Shown here in pieces: positions 8,692 to 16,519 of a stretch of 28,078 nucleotides of DNA. This DNA is from a virus. Positions within the stretch are counted from its first letter, which is position 1, and each line of letters starts with the position of its first letter. The notes under the pieces were generated by a model, which did not search any database, was not told the origin of the DNA, and was given only the letters and a program-made list of their open reading frames with translations. Where the stretch lies: positions 1 to 28,078 of the IMG/VR virus record IMGVR_UViG_3300025087_000265; one strand, 5' to 3'. Both the position numbers and the translations under genes were made by a program.

Positions 8692-9345
8692 TTACCTAGC
8701 ATATATATTTAACAACTGATACCCGCCAGTTGAGTCAGTTACGCCTAGCCCCCGAATACCTACTTTACCAGCATCAGCTATGTCTGAGTCAGTTGCAGAT
8801 ATTGTTTCTGCCCCATCGACAAACAATTTAATAGATGTTCCTTCCATACGAAGTTCTATGCTATATGACCCGCTAAGTGATAATGACTGCACGACAGTAG
8901 AACCTAATTGGGTGGCAGACCCGTTTACGAACTTATAAAGTTGCCAACCGCTGCTAGTGCCACCATATCTTGCAAGATAAAATGTATTCGCTGAAGTGCT
9001 GGCCCTGCCAATTACGCCTGCCGACAAAGACGCACCGTTAGATTGTACATAAATAGTTGCGAAGACACTATAATCAGCAGAAGGGGGAGCACCACTAGCA
9101 TAATAACATGTGGAATTTGTATTAAAATAAACCTTGTCTCCAGATGCTTCAACTACCGCTGCACCTGTAGCATAGGAAGGATGGCTTACCCATGTTGCCC
9201 CAACTTCCCCAGTATGAGATGCTAATGTTGTGTCCTCTGTTTCGGAAAATGTATCATTAACAATATAAGCCACTGCTGAAAGACCAAGACCAGCAAGAGT
9301 TGTGCCTATCCCCCAATTCACCCCCATACTAATTCCTTTGTTCAT
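8692..9345 (-). CDS. Concanavalin A-like (LamG/DUF1080-type) lectin-domain protein
   Basis: A 217-residue protein. After a hydrophobic N-terminal stretch (GIGTTLAGLGLSAVAYIV, about 12-29), residues 30-217 form a jelly-roll-like pattern: VNDTFSETEDTTLASHTGE, then a sugar-binding style strand series (TFYLARYGGTSSGWQLYKFV), and SIELRMEGTSIKLFVDGAET near the end, a hallmark of concanavalin A-like lectin/glucanase folds. It is probably a receptor-binding accessory of the fibre complex. ATG at 9345 follows AGGA and the upstream stop. A second ATG six codons later is also possible. Its gene lies between tail fibre and beta-helix spike. Confidence 0.65.
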   Translation of the reverse strand: MNKGISMGVNWGIGTTLAGLGLSAVAYIVNDTFSETEDTTLASHTGEVGATWVSHPSYATGAAVVEASGDKVYFNTNSTCYYASGAPPSADYSVFATIYVQSNGASLSAGVIGRASTSANTFYLARYGGTSSGWQLYKFVNGSATQLGSTVVQSLSLSGSYSIELRMEGTSIKLFVDGAETISATDSDIADAGKVGIRGLGVTDSTGGYQLLNIYAR

Positions 9346-9347
9346 TG

Positions 9348-10598
9348 TTATAGTCCTGTAGTATCTACCCAAATATCGTTGGCAGAAGGGGCAGAAGGAG
9401 CAACCGTGCCTACTGTTATTTTAGAAAAACCAGAGAATGCAGTATTTGCCATAGGGGTGTACCCATACAAAGTGTTAACATCAGTAGAGGATACCGCCGA
9501 AACAACACCAGAACCATTCGCCTTGAGTATACCGTTTATTGTACCAGCCCCGCCTCTAGCCGCAGCTACTACACCGGAAGACAAATTGCTTGCGTTGAGA
9601 GTCGTAAGTGTTGAGCCATTTGTCGTAGTAGAAAATACGCCGCTGGTCGAATAAGTGAACCCCGTCCCAGTAGCCGGGGTTAAAACCTTTCCCGTTGTGC
9701 CGCTAAATAAACTTATTTGCCCACTTGTTGTGGTAGATGGCAAATTAGTAAGAGGCATTTTTGTGTCAAGCACAGCTTGCAAATCTGTTTGATTCGATAA
9801 TGTCCCAATAATACTTCCCCATACTCCACCGCCACCTTCACCCGAATGAGCAGCAACGTAACTTACTACTGCCGCTTGCGAAGGGACTTTAGTGTTAGAG
9901 TTTGCTGCCATGTTCGCATCGGTATCGAGATAAGTAAGGGGCATCTGGGCCACGTTGGACACATTACCTAAACCAACATCAGTAGCAGAGACAGTAACGT
10001 TGCCTGTCAATTCATGCCCTGCCACTGTTCTTGAGGTAGGGACTTTGGAACTGAGTGCAGTGTTGAGATCAGTCTGAAAAGATAATGTACCTGTAATACT
10101 CCCCCACGACAGAACAGGTGTCTTCCCATCCACATAGGTTTTAACAGCCGCCTGCGATGGTACTCTTGTATCAGAATTGGCAGTCATGTTGGAATCAAGA
10201 TCAAGATATGATAAAGGCATTTGTTGGAGGTTATCTACATTGCCTAGCCCAATGTCACCTTTGCCTAACGTAACATCAGCAGACAGAGGATACTCATTCA
10301 CTTTTATACTGGGAGAAACAGCGCCAATATCAGAGGGGGTAAGGCTAATATCGTTATTCAACGACCTGCCGTTAACTGTGCGTGTAAGCGGGACATACCC
10401 ACTGACGGAGAACAATGACTTCATTGCGCTTATACTTACTGTCCTATCCCTGAAACCTAGCGGCTGTCCAGAATCATAGAAATATGTATAAGCCGCGTCG
10501 GTCGGCGTAGTTAGCGGGGTATATTGCGTTATTCTCGCCGCAATAGTTACTTTTGGAATAAAGAGAAGAAGAATTACAGCCCACCATAATTGCCTCAT
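9348..10598 (-). CDS. Tail fibre protein with internal repeats and N-terminal signal peptide
   Basis: The 416-residue product contains two imperfect repeats of about 92 residues (98-189 and 190-282), each with the string GLGNV, then QMPL-YLD, then a VPSQAAV motif, and a TDL-x(6-8)-K end, as in phage tail fibres built from repeated shaft units. A shorter half-repeat lies at 73-92. The C-terminal part (290-416) is Thr/Ser/Gly-rich and ends in a strand typical of fibre tips. Residues 1-20 (basic start, WWAVILLLFIP, then TIAA) look like a Sec signal peptide. ATG at 10598 follows GAGGTAAC. Likely a trimeric host-recognition fibre. Confidence 0.75.
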   Translation of the reverse strand: MRQLWWAVILLLFIPKVTIAARITQYTPLTTPTDAAYTYFYDSGQPLGFRDRTVSISAMKSLFSVSGYVPLTRTVNGRSLNNDISLTPSDIGAVSPSIKVNEYPLSADVTLGKGDIGLGNVDNLQQMPLSYLDLDSNMTANSDTRVPSQAAVKTYVDGKTPVLSWGSITGTLSFQTDLNTALSSKVPTSRTVAGHELTGNVTVSATDVGLGNVSNVAQMPLTYLDTDANMAANSNTKVPSQAAVVSYVAAHSGEGGGGVWGSIIGTLSNQTDLQAVLDTKMPLTNLPSTTTSGQISLFSGTTGKVLTPATGTGFTYSTSGVFSTTTNGSTLTTLNASNLSSGVVAAARGGAGTINGILKANGSGVVSAVSSTDVNTLYGYTPMANTAFSGFSKITVGTVAPSAPSANDIWVDTTGL

Positions 10599-10602
10599 GA
10601 TG

Positions 10603-10989
10603 TTACCTCATTCTAAAATAAGAGTTTGTTGCCATCCATGACTTAGCATCTGCTACTGCCAGCCATATAGTAGGCATTCTGAATGTTCCCATATACCCAA
10701 AAGACGCAACCCTTACCTGAAGTTGTGTCCCTACTGTAACGTTCCAATAACCGTAAGAAATTATAGAGTTAATACCGAACGGGTTTTCAGGATCTTCTAT
10801 ACCTTGAGAGTCATAGATAATATTCCCTTCAGAGTCTAACAAATCATCCCCAAAAGAGTCAGTAATCCCACCAAGAGAAATAGTAGCATCCATAACGTCA
10901 AGATAACCGTTACTCACTATAATAGGATTTAATGCAGAAGCTGGCTCACGCCAATATACCCCTGCTATCGCTCTGCGATCAAACCCCAT
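10603..10989 (-). CDS. Hypothetical protein in the fibre block, 128 aa
   Basis: A beta-rich protein with an acid-rich central loop (GDDLLDSEGNIIYDSQGIED, about 48-67) and hydrophobic strands at both ends. No known motif is recognised. ATG at 10989 has GGAGG six bases upstream, so it is preferred to the in-frame GTG at 11001. It overlaps the end of the preceding gene by 25 bases and stops four bases before the tail-fibre start. Context suggests a small tail or fibre-attachment component; this is inference. Confidence 0.6.
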   Translation of the reverse strand: MGFDRRAIAGVYWREPASALNPIIVSNGYLDVMDATISLGGITDSFGDDLLDSEGNIIYDSQGIEDPENPFGINSIISYGYWNVTVGTQLQVRVASFGYMGTFRMPTIWLAVADAKSWMATNSYFRMR

Positions 10990-11243
10990 AACTTCCTCCA
11001 CCCTGTTTTTTCTTCTTTAGATCTCGGCTCCGTTATTGCCGAAAAACAACTATCTACTTCAGCCTTGGTCAAGTCCTGCATCAGCTGAGCACATAAAGCA
11101 TCCCCCGATCTAAAGTCTCTGCCTTCTTTGGAGTACTTAACAATAAGGGCAATTCCAAGTTGAGGATTCATACCTTGACTCTTGAGCCATGCAAGATATC
11201 TTTCTTCAGTATAGTTATATCTCTGTAAGAACTCTGTAATCAT
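10965..11243 (-). CDS. Hypothetical protein, 92 aa
   Basis: A soluble, helix-rich protein with no recognisable motif. Its ATG overlaps the stop of the 430-residue upstream gene (TAATG), so translation is coupled, and its 3' end overlaps the next gene by 25 bases. Placement within the fibre block is the only hint of function. Confidence 0.6.
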   Translation of the reverse strand: MITEFLQRYNYTEERYLAWLKSQGMNPQLGIALIVKYSKEGRDFRSGDALCAQLMQDLTKAEVDSCFSAITEPRSKEEKTGWRKLWGLIAER

Positions 11244-12535
11244 TACCCACCCCTAACTCTTTCGGTATAGTTCACATTATCAATAAGTGTGAAGTAAGAA
11301 GAATAATTTGTTGCATCGGTTCTTAAGTACATCCTATTCGGAAGATAGGTTTTGTCGATGTATAAATCTTCCCATGCAAACCACCTAAGCATCCTTGCTG
11401 TATGCGCCAGTGTACCGGAGGTAAGTTCTGCTGCATCATCAGTCGCAATGTTCGCCACACCTACCGCAACACTTGAAACTGCCGTAAGGATATTGTCAAG
11501 GCCAGAGATACCCACCGATAACCCAGAGATTGCCGCCAAAGTGAGGTTAAACCCAGAGGTTTCTATTCTTGCACCTATGCTAGAAACTTGTGTGAGTATC
11601 GGTGTAAGCCCTGAGACGTTAAAGTAAACAGCACCGAGCCCAGAAATTGCATCTATGATAGGATCAAGCCCAGAAACCTCTACCGAACCGCCAAAGGTCG
11701 TGTTTGAAGTATGATTAGTTTTAATCGTGTTCCAGACTTGACCTGCAATTGCAGAGGTGTCTGTTGCCACCTGTGCTGCTGCAAGCACCGGAGCGAAGCC
11801 AGAAGCTACTGCATTAGTAACACCAGATATTGCAGCAAGAATTGGTGTTAGGCCAGAAACTTCTGTAGCAACCGTAATGCTGGAAACTGCTACGAGAATT
11901 GGTGCAAACCCAGAAGCAACAGCAGCTACTGAACTAGAGATTGCAGTAAGTGTGTCAATCTGATTCCCAGCAAAGGTAGTACTTGAGGTATATGTTGCAG
12001 TAAGGCTGTTCCACACTTGAGCCGCTATGGAAGACGTGTCTACAGAGGGAGCCGTGCCGCCATCAATAACCCTAGCAATTTGGGAAGAAGTATGCGTTGA
12101 ACCCCACAGACCGACAAGCGCGTTAGTGTGGACACCGGGACGAAGAACGACAGGGCCAGAACAAGCAGCCAAAATCCCCGGCAAACCAGAGACATTATTT
12201 TTAAGACCAGACACAGCAGTAATAATATCAGTAGGCGTATACCCATCATTTTGCCCTACCAATATCTGGTCTAAACTTCCTGAAGTAGTGCTAAATTTTA
12301 TAGCCCAATTATCGCAAGACATTTCAAGTGCAGTGAGACTTGCAATGGCATACATTGTCCCACCAAGTATCCCAGAGATTCTACCGCTTAGGCTTGTGTA
12401 ATCTCCTGTGCCGGGGTATCCGATAAAGACTCCTGATATAGATTCCGCAGCATAGTTTTTCGCATATGTTCCTGAGGCTGTTACAAGCGGGAACATTATA
12501 CCGGACAATGCTACTCCATACTTACCTTTTATCAT
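11243..12535 (-). CDS. Repeat-rich fibre or neck protein, 430 aa
   Basis: The protein is low in Cys and built from short repeats with the pattern SG-L/F-x-P-I-L-x-A-I/V-S (for example SGFAPILVAVSS, SGLTPILAAISG, SGLDPIIDAISG), seen at least seven times between residues 110 and 355. A longer repeat unit (IAAQVWNSLTATYTSSTTF at 170-188 and IAGQVWNTIKTNHTSNTTF at 263-281) recurs 93 residues apart. Such spaced hydrophobic repeats suggest a trimeric coiled or beta-rich shaft. The Trp/Tyr-rich C-terminus could be the binding tip. ATG at 12535 follows AGGGGG. It is the first gene after terminase on this strand. Confidence 0.65.
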   Translation of the reverse strand: MIKGKYGVALSGIMFPLVTASGTYAKNYAAESISGVFIGYPGTGDYTSLSGRISGILGGTMYAIASLTALEMSCDNWAIKFSTTSGSLDQILVGQNDGYTPTDIITAVSGLKNNVSGLPGILAACSGPVVLRPGVHTNALVGLWGSTHTSSQIARVIDGGTAPSVDTSSIAAQVWNSLTATYTSSTTFAGNQIDTLTAISSSVAAVASGFAPILVAVSSITVATEVSGLTPILAAISGVTNAVASGFAPVLAAAQVATDTSAIAGQVWNTIKTNHTSNTTFGGSVEVSGLDPIIDAISGLGAVYFNVSGLTPILTQVSSIGARIETSGFNLTLAAISGLSVGISGLDNILTAVSSVAVGVANIATDDAAELTSGTLAHTARMLRWFAWEDLYIDKTYLPNRMYLRTDATNYSSYFTLIDNVNYTERVRGG

Positions 12536-12590
12536 TATTGCCCCCTATACTACGGCCAACAAATTTAGTAAATTATATCCTTATGCCAAT

Positions 12591-13928
12591 TCAATATCCA
12601 GTCCTTTTATTCATTGCATCAATTTTTTGCTTCTCTGCTCTTGCTATAGCGTCCAATTCATCCTCGGATACAGCCCTGTTCGGAGTATCATTAGCAATGT
12701 ATTTCAAACAATCCATAAGGTGGTGTTTCCCTTCGCCCTCGTTCTCCCATGTGTAATCTTCAAACTCTTCTAGCGTCCTATGACAATCACGGAAAACAAA
12801 AAGTGAAGGCCGAAGTGTCTGCTCGTCACCATATACAGGAGTTAATCTTAACTTGTTATTAATCTGATACCATGCACCATCAAATTTGTTGTTTGCTTCC
12901 AAACACGGTATACCAGCGCGTCTGAATTGCATCTGCACTGACATAGTTTGGCCGCGCAACTTGTCAATCAGTTTTGCGTTCGGGTCTATGAGATACCGTG
13001 AGACTGGACACTTCTTCTCGATCTTGATTAACTTAGTAGCTATCTCAGGTATCGTGAGATCAGGCTGGAACATTTCATGACAAATATACCAAGTGCCAAA
13101 CTCATCAACCGTAAGCCATAGAACGCCAGTAGCAGTAGAAGGGTGAGGGTCGATAGCACAAAAAACAGGCCAATGCCAAGGAATACCAAAAGGATCACAG
13201 AGGTGCAGCGACCTAGAAAATCTACGATAAATAAGCCCAGACCAAGATACAAACTGGCCATCATACTGTTCTGCGAAGGCTGTCTCATCAAGTTCTTTCT
13301 TTGCTTTTTCATACTCTTCTTTACTGAAGGTAGGATTCTCAGTGACCTTTATATTGATCTTCGCCCAATAATCAGGATCACCGTTGACTGCCGGAAGATA
13401 GAACCGCTTGTAAAGCCAGTTGTACCCATGCGGAGTAGTAGGGATGATAACACGCCCTTTACGGGAACCAAGCCTTGCGCGAAGATACCTGTCATACGTC
13501 TCTTCTTTAAGACGTGAACCTTCCGACAGGATCAGCCAATCAATTTCTTCACCAAGGAGTGCATCGGGATTTTGTTCGGTCTTTGTGTGAACTTCAGACC
13601 CCCAAGGGAAAAGCAGCATCTGGGGGCCGGGCGTGGTATAGGAAACATTTATTTTACTATCAGGTTTGAATCCGAGTTTGTTTACCAGCGCGTCATAGAT
13701 ATATCGGAATTCTTTGGAAGGTTGCTCGTATGAGGGGCCGACAATCCAGCCCCTCGTGTTGGGCTTTAAGATATCAGGCAGAACATCCATTGCACCGCAC
13801 AGAGATTTCCCAAAACGCGAACCCGCACCGATAAACTTAAACCGAGCGGGTGTATCGTGGAACTCCTGTTGAGGCGGGGAAGGAACATACCCCAGAGTTT
13901 TGTACAGCGCAGCAGCAACTTTGTCCAT
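12591..13928 (-). CDS. terL: Terminase large subunit (DNA-packaging ATPase/nuclease)
   Basis: The 445-residue product has the packaging ATPase signatures: Walker A GAGSRFGKS (34-42), Walker B with catalytic acid IDWLILSEGSRL (129-140, Glu136), and coupling motif TTPHGYNW (164-171). The C-terminal RNase H-like nuclease shows acidic residues in FCAIDPHP (Asp260), LIDPNA (Asp315) and HHLMDCL near the end. It pumps DNA into the prohead through the portal. ATG at 13928 overlaps the stop of the preceding 81-residue gene (TAATG). Length is typical. Confidence 0.93.
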   Translation of the reverse strand: MDKVAAALYKTLGYVPSPPQQEFHDTPARFKFIGAGSRFGKSLCGAMDVLPDILKPNTRGWIVGPSYEQPSKEFRYIYDALVNKLGFKPDSKINVSYTTPGPQMLLFPWGSEVHTKTEQNPDALLGEEIDWLILSEGSRLKEETYDRYLRARLGSRKGRVIIPTTPHGYNWLYKRFYLPAVNGDPDYWAKINIKVTENPTFSKEEYEKAKKELDETAFAEQYDGQFVSWSGLIYRRFSRSLHLCDPFGIPWHWPVFCAIDPHPSTATGVLWLTVDEFGTWYICHEMFQPDLTIPEIATKLIKIEKKCPVSRYLIDPNAKLIDKLRGQTMSVQMQFRRAGIPCLEANNKFDGAWYQINNKLRLTPVYGDEQTLRPSLFVFRDCHRTLEEFEDYTWENEGEGKHHLMDCLKYIANDTPNRAVSEDELDAIARAEKQKIDAMNKRTGY

Positions 13929-14173
13929 TATTTAGACCAGATAAGCTCCAGCATTTCATTAGCAAATATATACTCGTTGATTCTTTGGGCATCTTCCTCT
14001 GTCTGAAGTGCAAGCCCGAACAGTATAATACTCATCTGGCTTAAAAGTCTACCCTTTTCTCGCAAGGCCACAATCTCATTGACAAGGGCATCATTCGGAT
14101 CTTCACCCTCTGCCATAGCTAACACACAAATTTCTTGAGGATCAAGGCTCATAGTAGATATATGGTCCGTCAT
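13928..14173 (-). CDS. Hypothetical protein upstream of terminase, possible small-subunit candidate
   Basis: An 81-residue acidic, helical protein overlapping the large-terminase start by one base and the end of the helicase gene by 32 bases. The position directly before the large subunit is the usual place of a small terminase subunit. However, the protein is short and has no clear helix-turn-helix, so the assignment stays open. An internal ATG at 14152 is an alternative start; neither start has a strong ribosome site. Confidence 0.5.
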   Translation of the reverse strand: MTDHISTMSLDPQEICVLAMAEGEDPNDALVNEIVALREKGRLLSQMSIILFGLALQTEEDAQRINEYIFANEMLELIWSK

Positions 14174-15041
14174 TCAGAGTTTCGATATATTGCATACTGG
14201 GCTTGTGAAAGTATAAACCGTAAGATCCTTCACCGTCTCCGCCCAATTCCCTGTTCTTGGAGCAGTTCAAAATGCAGTCATACTCCAATAGTAACTTTTC
14301 AAACTGAGGTCCGAAGCATTGTCTATCATAACATTCCCTGTATTTGTCCTCTTTCTTCTTGTTTCTCCAAATAGAATAGACATTATCCGGCAAGTCTGTC
14401 AGTTCAGACGTACCTTTCACATCCATCTTGCCCGGTTTCTCATCTTCCGACTGTGATTTTTTGGCGTGAGCTATCACATTTACGTTGACATTGTGTAATT
14501 GTGCAAAATCTTGCCACTCATCCATGAAATTCTTCTGTTTTGAGTGGTCGTCTGGATCAATCCCACACTTCATGAGACTGTCAATCACAAAATACTTGAC
14601 TTTATGCTCTGCTCTTGCCCTGTTGAATACCATTTTCAGAGTTTTAAGGTTGCCCACACCTGTCTTGTCATAGACAAAAACCCTTTTGTCAAGCCAATCT
14701 ATGCAAGAGGCCACTTCATCCTCTGTTGGATTAGCTTTTCCTAGTGCTTGTCGCACCATTCGATACAGATTCTTAACTGCTGGCATTTCAAAAGAGGCAA
14801 GAACTGATTTTTCCCCCAGCACACACTGCTCAAGAATTGTCTGATTCAGAAAAAGTGACTTACCGTGACCATTATACCCAGACCATAGGGATGTTTCACC
14901 CCATATCACCATGAATGGTAACTTTTTCCAATGGTATTTATATCCTATCTGATCCTCATCAGTAGGGAAAAAGCGTCTCAGTATCTTATCCTTAAAGTAT
15001 CCAGCTGGTCTTAATAGAGATTCATCATAGTTATCTGACAT
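14142..15041 (-). CDS. Replicative helicase domain protein (DnaB/Twinkle-type RecA fold, no primase)
   Basis: The 299-residue product shows Walker A SGYNGHGKS (54-62), the catalytic Glu in SFEMP (Glu85), Walker B KYFVIDSL (149-156) and the motif NVIAHAKK (188-195), followed by KGTSELTDLPDNVYSIW. This order and spacing match the RecA-like C-terminal domain of DnaB and T7 gp4 helicases. There is no zinc-ribbon or TOPRIM primase domain and no DnaB N-terminal domain. It likely forms a hexamer that unwinds the fork with primer supplied elsewhere. The ATG overlaps the end of the initiator gene by 11 bases. Confidence 0.8.
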   Translation of the reverse strand: MSDNYDESLLRPAGYFKDKILRRFFPTDEDQIGYKYHWKKLPFMVIWGETSLWSGYNGHGKSLFLNQTILEQCVLGEKSVLASFEMPAVKNLYRMVRQALGKANPTEDEVASCIDWLDKRVFVYDKTGVGNLKTLKMVFNRARAEHKVKYFVIDSLMKCGIDPDDHSKQKNFMDEWQDFAQLHNVNVNVIAHAKKSQSEDEKPGKMDVKGTSELTDLPDNVYSIWRNKKKEDKYRECYDRQCFGPQFEKLLLEYDCILNCSKNRELGGDGEGSYGLYFHKPSMQYIETLNDGPYIYYEP

Positions 15042-15756
15042 ATACAGACTCGATCTCTATTTGTACCTCATCCAGCCACCTCTCAGAATTAAGCCATGTT
15101 GCTGCATGAGGTATGAACTGTTCTTCTCTCTGTAGATGCAGTTTACTTTGTTTCTGATTCTCTAAGCTGTTAAGGATAAACTGCTCTACGTCATAAGGAT
15201 AGACTTTCTTCCTGAGAACCTTGAGGTACGCCTTTTCCGCTAGTGACTTGCCTACCTTCCGAGGATACGCTTTCCAGAATTCTTCAAAACGGTTCTGAGG
15301 ATAAGAGGCTTCAACATCTGGCAAACCGCTTTCACCTCCAAAAAGCGATCTTTCTTTTATATTTCTTTTCTTTGTAACTGATTCTCTTGTTGTGGTGACA
15401 CGCATGACACCGGGGGTAGTGTCGCGCTGTACACCCTGTGTCACGCATGACACCCCCCCTTCCATCCATTCATGGCGAAGGAAAAAATAATCGCTCGGTA
15501 GGCACTGAGCACAGCGTTCAACCTTCTCGATTAACCCCAAGCTTACCAGTTCAGCCAGATACCTTTGCGTCATCCTTGGTTGAAAACCAATCGACTTTGC
15601 CAGCGTTTCGACTTTTGGGAAAGCTGCTCCATCCTCTCCTGCATACTGGCAAAGTTTACCGTATACGATTTTTGCCCCATGTGAAACTTCTTCGCGCTCT
15701 AATAACCAGTTAGGTATAAACGCACCAACAAACAACTTGTATGGGTTTATTCTCAT
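15031..15756 (-). CDS. Replication initiator / helicase-loader-like protein with winged helix
   Basis: The 241-residue protein has an N-terminal winged-helix DNA-binding domain (about 20-90: HGAKIVYGKLCQYAGEDGAA, then TLAKSIGFQPRMTQRYLAEL) and a C-terminal domain (157-230) with FEEFWKAYPRKVGK and IPHAATWLNSERWLDE, a pattern shared by phage replication proteins of the lambda O / DnaD-like type. The linker (100-150) is Thr/Ser/Arg-rich and low in conservation. Its DNA carries three 17-bp repeats. The next gene is a helicase, as expected for an initiator-loader. ATG at 15756 overlaps the previous stop (ATGA). Confidence 0.75.
   Translation of the reverse strand: MRINPYKLFVGAFIPNWLLEREEVSHGAKIVYGKLCQYAGEDGAAFPKVETLAKSIGFQPRMTQRYLAELVSLGLIEKVERCAQCLPSDYFFLRHEWMEGGVSCVTQGVQRDTTPGVMRVTTTRESVTKKRNIKERSLFGGESGLPDVEASYPQNRFEEFWKAYPRKVGKSLAEKAYLKVLRKKVYPYDVEQFILNSLENQKQSKLHLQREEQFIPHAATWLNSERWLDEVQIEIESVYVR
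15340..15454. repeat. Candidate replication origin: three 17-bp iterons plus A/T-rich tract inside the initiator gene
   Basis: Three related 17-mers lie at 15395-15411 (GTGACACGCATGACACC), 15419-15435 (GTGTCGCGCTGTACACC) and 15438-15454 (GTGTCACGCATGACACC). The third contains the perfect dyad GTGTCA-CGCA-TGACAC. They fall in the codons for residues about 101-120 of the initiator, in the linker between its two domains. Immediately beyond (15340-15393) the strand is A/T-rich with long pyrimidine/purine asymmetry, as in a DNA-unwinding element. In lambda the O-protein iterons and A/T-rich region sit at the same place within gene O. Confidence 0.55.
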
Positions 15757-15965
15757 ATCAGCACCTTCTTAAGCAGATCATCTACAGCTATCCGGTATAC
15801 TGCGGCAACTGAACAGCCGTTGGCCTTGGCTACCAGTTCAACTTTCTCCTTGATCTCCGCTGGAATGAAGAAGGATGTTGTTACGTAATTGTGTCTCTCT
15901 TTCTTCTTCAACCCTTCTATCTCTCGCACCTGATTTAATTTTCCCACCTCGTATCTCGTACTCAT
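15753..15965 (-). CDS. Small DNA-binding protein, ribbon-helix-helix-like
   Basis: A 70-residue protein whose C-terminal 45 residues fit a ribbon-helix-helix pattern: a strand YVTTSFFIP, a helix AEIKEKVELVAKANG, a turn with CSVAAVYRIAVDDLLKKVL. The N-terminus is charged. ATG at 15965 follows GAGG with good spacing and lies 128 bases inside the preceding HNH-type gene in a different frame; the stop overlaps the initiator ATG (ATGA). It may regulate its own operon or the initiator gene. Confidence 0.6.
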   Translation of the reverse strand: MSTRYEVGKLNQVREIEGLKKKERHNYVTTSFFIPAEIKEKVELVAKANGCSVAAVYRIAVDDLLKKVLI

Positions 15966-16209
15966 AGTTTAGCCTCAGTATTGCCTGTATGAATTTTAAT
16001 GGAACTTCCTTTCTCTGAAGAATATCGTCATGGCATCGTTCACAGGCCGGGATGGTATCATAGTCCGAGCATTTAATTCCCATGCCCCCAGTGAAAACAT
16101 GGTGCGCCTCGATACCCCCCACGATGTACGGCCTACGGCAGATAATGCAGTCATGCTTCCGCACAAAGGACAGATAGACAGGATCTCTTGCGTACTTGAT
16201 TTTAAGCAT
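15838..16209 (-). CDS. HNH-type zinc endonuclease-like protein (DUF968-like)
   Basis: The 123-residue product has Cys21-x2-Cys24, the EAHHV motif (34-38), GGMGIKCSDYDTIPACERCH (41-60) with Cys56-x2-Cys59 and His60, a zinc-stabilised HNH/beta-beta-alpha-metal nuclease core as in phage recombination or packaging-associated HNH proteins. His36/His37 are the likely catalytic residues. ATG at 16209 overlaps the end of the preceding gene; the ribosome site is weak. The frame runs upstream to 16326, but that part has no plausible start signal. The last 40 residues overlap the next gene and are basic. Confidence 0.65.
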   Translation of the reverse strand: MLKIKYARDPVYLSFVRKHDCIICRRPYIVGGIEAHHVFTGGMGIKCSDYDTIPACERCHDDILQRKEVPLKFIQAILRLNYEYEIRGGKIKSGARDRRVEEERETQLRNNILLHSSGDQGES

Positions 16210-16357
16210 GAAAACCAAAAAGTTCTTCGCAGATAAGATGTACTGCATCATCCGGCGAACCAACAAAGGCTTCAAAATCATAGACAGGCTCTCCACATAT
16301 TTCACAGATACAGAGAACCCACGCATCGCTCGGTACTTCTCTATATCTGATAATCAT
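16202..16357 (-). CDS. Mini-protein with CxxC pair, 51 aa
   Basis: The protein contains CICEIC (Cys-x-Cys-x2-Cys) near residues 16-21, a central acidic part and a C-terminal CEELFGFHA. It may bind one zinc. ATG at 16357 has GAGGA six bases upstream and overlaps the previous gene by 17 bases. Three in-frame ATGs further upstream (16369, 16390, 16420) lack this signal. Function unknown. Confidence 0.5.
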   Translation of the reverse strand: MIIRYREVPSDAWVLCICEICGEPVYDFEAFVGSPDDAVHLICEELFGFHA

Positions 16358-16511
16358 TGGATTCCTCATTTGGAATGAACGTGTATACATACATACTCTC
16401 ACCTTTTTTATAGGTTTCAACTATAGTCCCTTGCCCAATCTTAACCCCTGCTTCTCTTAATTTTTTGTAAATGTATGCTTCAGGATTAAATTCACATGCA
16501 AGATTATACAT
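16341..16511 (-). CDS. Mini-protein, 56 aa, function unknown
   Basis: A small soluble protein (YNLACEFNPEAYIYKKLREA at the start) without recognised motif. ATG at 16511 follows AGGA after the upstream stop. The in-frame ATG at 16589 would extend it by 26 residues and overlap the previous gene by 70 bases, which is less likely. It is one of the coupled run of leftward mini-genes. Confidence 0.45.
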   Translation of the reverse strand: MYNLACEFNPEAYIYKKLREAGVKIGQGTIVETYKKGESMYVYTFIPNEESNDYQI

Positions 16512-16519
16512 AGATATTT

